NCBI GenBank assembly: GCA_934196075.1
Contig: CAKPVW010000003.1
Location: forward strand, 28,379-92,378
From: an uncultured Anaerovibrio sp.
GTDB taxonomy: Bacteria; Bacillota; Negativicutes; Selenomonadales; Selenomonadaceae
DNA: 64,000 nt
Reading direction: 5' to 3'
The notes under the pieces: generated by a model
The model's input: the letters and a program-made list of their open reading frames with translations, nothing else
Databases searched by the model: none
What the model was told of the DNA's origin: nothing
Translations under genes and position numbers: made by a program
Shown here: positions 63,015 to 64,000 of the stretch, one piece after another
Numbering within the stretch: position 1 is the stretch's first letter
Layout: the number at the start of each line of letters is the position of its first letter

Positions 63015-64000
63015 ATGAAGAAATTGGCAACAATAACATTGGATGGATATTTTAACTATGGCAATGTTTTGCAAAGATATGCTTTATATAAGATTTTGTC
63101 AGATATGGGGCATAGGGTTGATAGCTTGTGGTGCGATGAAGAAACCAAAATATTGAATTATCTTGCCAATAGATATCCTTGGATGCAGAAAAATTGGGCC
63201 TGTAAAACCTATATAAAAATGGGCATAAATTGGAAGGGCAATACTGGCAAAATGCTTGGAGGATTTAATGCCTGGGAGGCTGCCCGTTGTGCCTTTATCA
63301 AGAGTTTTTGTGACAGATATATTCCTATACGCTACGATATGGATTTTGCTCAGGTTGTTGATGAATATGATTATTTTGTAACCGGCAGTGATCAGGTATG
63401 GAATCCTTATTATGCGGATTTGGAGAAGCTGTTCATCAAATTTGCGCCATCAGAGAAGCGTATTGCCTATGCAGCTAGTATTTCCTGTCCTGAGATACCG
63501 CAGGTCAAGCAACAGACATTCATTGATGGTGTCAATAGCATGAAGGAAATTTCTGTCCGAGAGCAGGCTGGGGCTGACTTGATTCAGCAGTTAACCGGTC
63601 GCAGGGTTCAGGTTGTGGCGGATCCTACTATGCTGGTTACGGCCGAGGATTGGCGCAGTATTGCCCGCAAGCCAAGCTGGCTGAAGGGGGAGGAGCAGCT
63701 GCTGGTGACCTATTTCCTGGGAAAGAGACCAGATAGTGTTATTGAAGGTATTGCTAGGGAAAATGGTCTTCAGATTGTTAATATATTGGATGAGAGAGTT
63801 TTTGAACACTATGTCATTGCACCAGAGGAATGGCTGTGGCTTATAGATCATGCTAGGTTTATGTACACGGATTCTTTCCATGGAACGGTCTTTTCTATTT
63901 TATTCCGCACTCCTTTTGTGGTGACGGAGCGGGTAGATGCAGGTTGTGCTAACAAAATGACTTCTCGTATCGATACCTTGCTGGCCAAATTTGATTTATC
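63015..64000 (+). CDS. polysaccharide pyruvyl transferase family protein, 5' part
   Basis: About 328 codons, open to the end of the window. N-terminus MKKLATITLDGYFNYGNVLQRYAL, central VTGSDQVWNP and ISVREQAGADL, and C-terminal YTDSFHGTVFSILF are the PF04230 signature (WcaK/CsaB-like). The family adds pyruvyl ketals to surface polysaccharides, although many members in such loci are untested. ATGGAGAG lies just upstream of ATG 63015. The 3' end is cut by the window. Confidence 0.9.
   Translation, partial: MKKLATITLDGYFNYGNVLQRYALYKILSDMGHRVDSLWCDEETKILNYLANRYPWMQKNWACKTYIKMGINWKGNTGKMLGGFNAWEAARCAFIKSFCDRYIPIRYDMDFAQVVDEYDYFVTGSDQVWNPYYADLEKLFIKFAPSEKRIAYAASISCPEIPQVKQQTFIDGVNSMKEISVREQAGADLIQQLTGRRVQVVADPTMLVTAEDWRSIARKPSWLKGEEQLLVTYFLGKRPDSVIEGIARENGLQIVNILDERVFEHYVIAPEEWLWLIDHARFMYTDSFHGTVFSILFRTPFVVTERVDAGCANKMTSRIDTLLAKFDL

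Noticed and set aside
1-64000. CRISPR array or rRNA operon
   Set aside because: No regularly spaced repeats and no rRNA-like sequence were seen anywhere in the window.

Overview
The window looks like the chromosome of a diderm Firmicute (Negativicutes, probably a Selenomonadaceae-type anaerobe such as the Anaerovibrio/Selenomonas group; the genus is a guess). Firmicute markers are CtsR, sigma-H, RNase Y, Mini-III RNase, YacP, the PIN/TRAM protein, CarD and three T-box leaders. A Wza-type outer-membrane export protein and GDP-heptose genes point to an outer membrane. Apart from one ATPase gene and one tRNA, everything runs on the + strand.

1-21.9 kb is mostly housekeeping. It holds the clpC 3' end, a Leu T-box with leuA, rny, an unknown gene, ymdB, a PHP phosphatase, a P-loop/Asp23 fusion, tRNA-Gln, a hemerythrin, a DUF2520 gene with panB (pantothenate), rsmD-coaD-coiled-coil protein, ctsR, a small membrane ORF, radA, carD, a PIN/TRAM protein, a two-gene DUF4160 cassette inserted before ispD-ispF, and a Cys T-box with cysE-cysS-mrnC.

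21.9-29.2 kb is an accessory block that splits the usual cysS-mrnC-rlmB-yacP-sigH neighbourhood. It carries a solitary TnpB with a candidate omega-RNA, a HAD phosphatase, an orphan HipA-like kinase, thyX, a class II Fic protein preceded by two tandem perfect palindromes, and a DUF2971 protein. The conserved order resumes with rlmB, yacP and sigH (29.2-31.4 kb).

31.6-41.3 kb is one tightly packed operon, nuoABCDHIJKLMN. This is an 11-subunit complex I with no NuoEFG NADH-oxidising module. A convergent AAA/DUF4143 gene, a zinc-ribbon/DUF4234 membrane protein, a small secreted protein, tRNA-Leu, a Val T-box with valS, folC and a small ORF follow.

49.0-64.0 kb is a surface polysaccharide locus: initiating sugar-phosphate transferase, Wza-like exporter, Wzz-like chain-length protein, five glycosyltransferases, an EpsG-like polymerase, a frameshifted acyltransferase, GDP-heptose enzymes (HddA and an HddC-GmhB fusion), an unknown membrane protein and a partial pyruvyltransferase. 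A G9 tract sits in a candidate promoter spacer at the start of the locus and a G6 tract sits exactly at the acyltransferase frameshift; both could be phase-variation switches. The central glycosyltransferases are much more AT-rich than the core genome, which suggests an exchangeable serotype-type cassette. No CRISPR array or rRNA was seen.
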